Of a DNA stretch of 64,000 bases, positions 44,888-50,800 are shown in pieces. The translations under genes and the position numbers were made by a program. Positions within the stretch are counted from its first letter, which is position 1. Each line of letters starts with the position of its first letter. The DNA is taken from NCBI RefSeq assembly GCF_027579695.1, contig NC_083581.1, positions 61,392,200 to 61,456,199 on the forward strand, in the 5' to 3' direction. The stretch is from Neoarius graeffei (taxonomy: Eukaryota; Chordata; Actinopteri; Siluriformes; Ariidae). Under the pieces are notes generated by a model, which was not told the DNA's origin, did not search any database, and worked only from the letters and a program-made list of their open reading frames with translations.

Positions 44888-47800
44888 ATACACACACACA
44901 CAGTGGCGCTTGAAAGTTTGTGAACCCTTTAGAATGTTCTATATTTCTGCATAAATATGACCTAAAACATCATCAGATTTTCACACAAGTCCTAAAATTA
45001 GATAAAGAGAACCCAGTCAAACAAATGAGACAAAAATATTATACTTGGTGATTTATTTACTGAGAAAAAGGATCCAATGTTACATACCTGTGAGTGGCAA
45101 AAGTATGTGAACCTTTGCTTTCAGTATCTGGTGTGACCCCCTTGTGCAGCAATAACTGCAACTAAATGTTTCTGGTAACTGTTGATCAGTCCTGCCATTT
45201 TAGCCCATTCCTCCATACAGAACAGTTTCAACTCTGGGATGTTGGTGCGTTTCCTCACATGAACTGCTCGCTTCAGGTCCTTCCACAACATTTCGATTGG
45301 ATTAAGGTCAGGACTTTGACTTGGCCATTCCAAAACATTAACTTCATTCTTCTTTAACCATTCTTTGGTAGAATGACTTGTGTGCTTAGGGTCGTTGTCT
45401 TGTTGCATGACCCACCTTCTCTTGAGATTCAGTTCATGAACAGATGTCCTGACATTTTCCTTTAGAATTCGCTGGTATAATTCAGAATTCATTGTTCCAT
45501 CAATGATGGCAAGCCGTCCTGGCCCAGATGCAGCAAAACAGGCCCAAACCATGATACTACCACCACCATGTTTCACAGATGGGACAAGGTTCTTATGCTG
45601 GAATGCAGTGTTTTCCTTTCTCCAAACATAACACTTCTCATTTAAACCAAAAAGTTCTATTTTGGTCTCATCTGTCCACAAAACATTTTTCCAATACCCT
45701 TCTGGCTTGTCCACGTGATCTTTAGCAAACTGCAGATGAGCAGCAATGTTCTTTTTGGAGAGCAGTGGCTTTCTCCTTGCAACCCTGCCATGCACACCAT
45801 TGTTGTTCAGTGTTCTCCTGATGGTGGACTCATGAACATTAACATTAGCCAATGTGAGAGAGGCCTTCAGTTGCTTAGAAGTTACCCTGGGGTCCTTTGT
45901 GACCTTGCCGACTATTACACGCCTTGCTCTTTGAGTGATCTTTGTTGATCAAGCACTCCTGGGGAGGGTAACAATGGTCCTGAATTTCCTCCATTTGTAC
46001 ACAATCTGTCTGACTGTGGATTGGTGGAGTCCAAACTCTTTAGAGATGGTTTTATAACCTTTTCCAGCCTGATGAACATCAACAACGCTTTTTCTGAGGT
46101 CCTCAGAAATCTCCTTTGTTCGTGCCATGATACACTTCCACAAACATGTGTTGTGAAGATCAGACTTTGATAGATCCCTGTTCTTTAAATAAAACAGGGT
46201 GCCCACTCACACCTGATTGTCATCCTATTGATTGAAAACACCTGACTCTAATTGCACCTTCAAATGAACTGCTAATCCTAGAGGTTCACATACTTTTGTC
46301 ACTCACAGATATGTAATATTAGACCATTTTCCTCAATAAATAAATGATCAAGTATAAAATTTTTTTGTCTCATTTGTTTAACTGGGTTCACTTTATCTAC
46401 TTTTAGGACTTGTGTGAAAATCTGATGATGTTTTAGGTCATATTTATGCGGAAATATAGAAAATTCTAAAGGGTTCACAAACTTTTGCCACTCACAGATA
46501 TGTAATATTGGATCATTTTCCTCAATAAATAAATGACCAAGTATAATATTTTTGTCTCATTTGTTTAACTGGGTTCTCTTTATCTACTTTTAGGACTTGT
46601 GTGAAAATCTGATGATGTTTTAGGTCATATTTATGCGGAAATATAGAAAATTCTAAAGGGTTCACAAACTTTCAAGCACCACTGTATTTATATTTTTTTT
46701 AATCAGAACTATGTCAATTCCATAGCTATGACAGCCATATGACAATTCCAGTGTGTTTTTTTCCCCCACTATGACACCAGTCAAATGTGATGCTCATTAA
46801 CAAATGAAACAAAACAATTTAAACTGGCTCGAACCCAGGACCTTCTTGCTGTGAGGCGACAGTGCTAACCAATACACCACCAAAATGAAAACAATGCAAT
46901 GCAATTTATACAAAGACATCTAGTATGTTAGGTTTCAGTGATTTGTGTATGTGCAGGGCTCGACATTAACATTTAAACCCACTTGCCCTGGGAGGAAAGT
47001 GGGGGTAAATTTCCACTTGTCCCCCAATATTATCACTTGCCCCCTATTTTGCGAGTACTACTGTTTTTTGTTTTTTTGGAAAACCATAGAATAGTTGTGA
47101 ATTACAACATAAAATGAAGATCACACATTGAGTTGAAGTTTGGTTATTGATTAAGTTTCTTATTAAGTTTGGTTATTGGTTACTTTTTACTTGTAATGGA
47201 CAATAACAAATTTATCCAAAATAGTTTTTCCTGCCTTAGTCAATTTATTTCCATTTCACATAGATGCAGCTGTTGTAAAGTTCAGTGCGTTTGTGTAGAA
47301 CTCTCTCAGACTGTAGGTTCATTACTCGATAATGTAGAAATCATAAAAGAGAAATCTATAACAAAGTTTGTATGAAGAAAACAATAGGATGCCGAGACTT
47401 TTGAACAGTACTGTGTTTGAGAATATTTATATATCGTTTTTTTTGTTTGTTTTTTTGGTATATCATACACCTCTAGGTTTAAAAAAAAAAAACCTGCGCT
47501 GCATCATGACAGACAGGATAATGTTTGAGTCTAAAACTACTGTTTAGTGTGTAGGTTGTGGGTGTTTTATACAGACCTCAAACCTGTAACTGAATCAGTG
47601 CAGCTGGTCTGTCGTGATGCAGCGCATTTAAAAAAAAAAAAAAACCTAGAGGTGGATGATATAACAAAAAAAAGATATATATGTTATTTACCAGCTGGGA
47701 GGTCTGTATGGTGAAATACCGTGACCGAGGTCTTGAAAGTACTGACCGAGGCCCTCTGGGCCGAGGTCAGTATTCAAGGCTGAGGTCACGGTATTTCACC

Positions 47801-50800
47801 ATACGGACCGACCTTAAGCTGGTAAATAATATATTTATTTTTTTATTTCCCAAATTCTAACAGAAAACGAGAGCGCCCGAAAGGGAAAGCCGAGCCGAGC
47901 CGCCATTTTGAATCCTCATTCACGGCTGTAATGGAAATTGCTTCCTCCTCGGTATACTAGTGCACTTCCATGGCAAGAAAAAAAACTACATTTTGCCACA
48001 TGTAATCCCCTATTTATACAAAATTGATTCATTCAGGATTCAGCCATGTTTTTGGTCGGCGTTAGCAAGTTACAGGTTTTTAGCTTTCTCCTGAAATGTT
48101 TTCTTTTATTTCTTCTTCCTCAGGGTAGTAAAACTTGCTTTCGCTGTGAAAATTGTCGTTATCGCTATCCATGCTGTAAAATTAATGCTATTATGCTGAG
48201 AAATGCTGGCAAAAATTTATAAGATTTTTGATAAAAATCTTATAAATAAATCTTATAAAAAGAGATAAATGTTGACAAAAATTGCTACTATGTTTGTTGT
48301 TATTGTGAACGAGCGAGTCGCCAGAGGTCCGTAACCAGGGTCCGTAACTGGGGTCCATACCATAGGATACGGACCCGCTCGCCAGCCAATCAGAGCGCAG
48401 GATTTGATGGAAACCGCATCGTGAAAAAAATAAATATAAATATTTTGCACAGGACTGTGTTCCTCTGATAACAGAAACAAAGCTCCAGCTCTCTCTGCTC
48501 TGTTCTGTTCTTTCAGGATTTATTGCGCATGTCGCTCCTTGTTGAGTTTTTTATGCCCGAGTTGTTTGAAACCAATCTGGGTTTTCTGTGTCAAATAAGG
48601 AAGCTGCTTTACCTTTAAGAAAATCAAACACTTTCATGAAGGAGCTGACTGGAATGCAAACAGAAAAAATAAAACGAGATTCTTAAGCAAACTCTTCCAT
48701 CCTCACTTCCGATTTTCTGTTTTTGTAAAATACATTTTAAATACAATCTTGAATTTCTCTGGAGTTTTCAGGCTGAGCTCCTCTCCTCGTATTCTTTAAC
48801 CACTCATTTCCTCGTTGTTCTTGAAGCATTTGCTTCTATTTGTTAACATTTTTCTTGACAGCGGGGAAACGGTAATGCCTTTTATCTATTTCTCTCTTTG
48901 AACAAACAAAAACAGCACAAAAATTAACCATATTGAAGACAGATTAAGCCTTGCTTGCATGAAAGACAGTGTCTGTCTGACCTCAGCTGTAATTATCACG
49001 TGATGTGTGACGACATGCACAAGGGGTCTATAAACAGTACGGTGTACCATACTACAACAGCGGGGGTATATAAAATAACTTGCAAAGCAGTAAATGAAAC
49101 CAAGACTAAGAAAACAGCCAAGACATAATGGTGGATACGTAGTGAGGGACGCTTTTAGGAACTGAAATAAAAAATCAAAAAGCCTAATTTTTGTGGTGTT
49201 AGTTCATAATATATACTCATTCCAACTTGCCCGGTCGGGCATGTCGGGGACACATCCCACTTGCCCGAATGCATGTTTCACTTGCCCCGGGCAATCGGGC
49301 AGTGCTTAATGTCGAGCTCTGATGTGAACGTATATTACTATCATAACAGTGAACCATCTCTTTATCATGGTCATGGTCTCAGAGCCTATCCCAGGAACAC
49401 TGGATGGGAGACAGAGACACACCCTGGATGGGACACCAGTCTATTACAGGACACCAAACACATGCATTTACACATGCTTTAGGGGTACAATGGCTTGTCA
49501 CTGGGGCAGTATCCTCTAAGGTACTTATCTGTACCCTTTAAATGCTGCTGGGGAACATATATACACCTTTTTGGCCCTTCAAAGGTACACATAGTTTCAA
49601 ATAGCATCCTGGTAAATTGTCATTTTAAAATAGTATTTTGCTTCTGGAAATAGCATCAAACTCCACACTATATGTTTCATAAATACATTCAGTCAGTAAA
49701 CAGGAAGTCGATGTGTGACAAACCTGAAAACAGTACACATAGTATAGAACCCCAAGCTGAAGCTCAGTACCAAATATCAAGCAGTTGTGATTTGTAGTTG
49801 CTGGGAAAAATGTAACAAAAATTTTGTAAAGCCACCCTATATGTTTCATAAATACATTCAGTCGGTAAACAGGAAGTCGATGTGCAACAGACCTGAAAAC
49901 GGTACACACAGTATAAAACCCCAAGCTGAAGCTCAGTATCAAATATCAAGCAGTTGCGATTTGCAGTTGCTGAGAAAAGTGTTGTGAAAATTTTGTAAAT
50001 CCACCGTATATGTTTTGTAAATACATTCAGTCGGTAAACAGGAAGTTGATGCACGATAAATCTGAAAACAGTATACATGGTATAGAACCCCAAGCTGAAG
50101 TTTGATACCAAGTACCAAGTGGCTATGATTTGTGGTTGCTGAGAAAAAAAGGTGTTTCGGATGGACGGACAGAGGTAAATCAGTTGGAAAATCCTTCGGA
50201 GCGGGGGTATAATAATAATGAGCCCGAGGGGGTGCATTAGTGTAGATTGTACCTTGGGGGACAGAAATGAACTCCTACTGTACCCCTATTTCTGACAGTG
50301 TAGGGGTAATTTAGTGTAGCCATTTTGCCTACTGGTATGTTTTTGGGAGTTGAGAAGAAACCGAAGAACCCAAGAGAATCCACACAGACATGTGGAGAAC
50401 ATGTGACACTCTACACATACAGTAAACCAACCTCAGGATCAAACCTGGGACCCTTGAAGTGTGAGATGACAACAATACTATCTACTTTATCTGCACTGCC
50501 CCAGTCCGACACTTGTCTTCAAATCAGGTCTGGACACTAAGAGGGCCATCTTTATTTCTAATGATTTCTTTCCATCTTTTTTAAGCTTGTTTAATATGTA
50601 GTTGCAGGATACACCCACATTCCATTTTTCATGGATACATATATAAATAGTCATATAAAGGTTGTAACATTTTCCTTTTTTCACACAGAAACAATGGGTT
50701 ATGCAAACTGTTGCACTCAACTGTATCTACACTGCAGCTTTAATTGTACATAGTACGGGCTGCAGAAGGTTATCAGATAGTCTAATCTATTGCCCACTTT

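Larger units (their letters stand above)
46954..49321. mobile_element. Full CAGGGCTCGACATTAAC element (hAT-like, 5-bp duplication)
   Basis: 2368 bp; ends CAGGGCTCGACATTAAC and (inverted) CAGAGCTCGACATTAAGC, then CACTTGCCC-type subterminal motifs. Direct repeat ATGTG at 46949-46953 and 49322-49326. No transposase; the interior holds two hairpin MITEs. Truncated relatives are at 10604 and 12869. Confidence 0.85.
49340..50500 (-). mobile_element. Old degenerate SINE interrupted by an insertion
   Basis: Left piece 49340-49479 (GAGCCTATCCCAGGAACACT, CACACCCTGGATGGGACACC) and right piece 50309-50500 (TGTTTTTGGGAGTTGAGAAG, GGAACATGTG-like, GGATCAAACCTGGGACCC) correspond to the tail and core/head of a diverged HE1-like SINE. 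Much older than the other copies. Confidence 0.75.

Noticed and set aside
49625..50237. 105- and 157-codon antisense frames with repeated [24 protein letters not shown] text
   Set aside because: They are produced by a 169-bp tandem repeat whose length is not divisible by three, so the protein repeat cannot persist.
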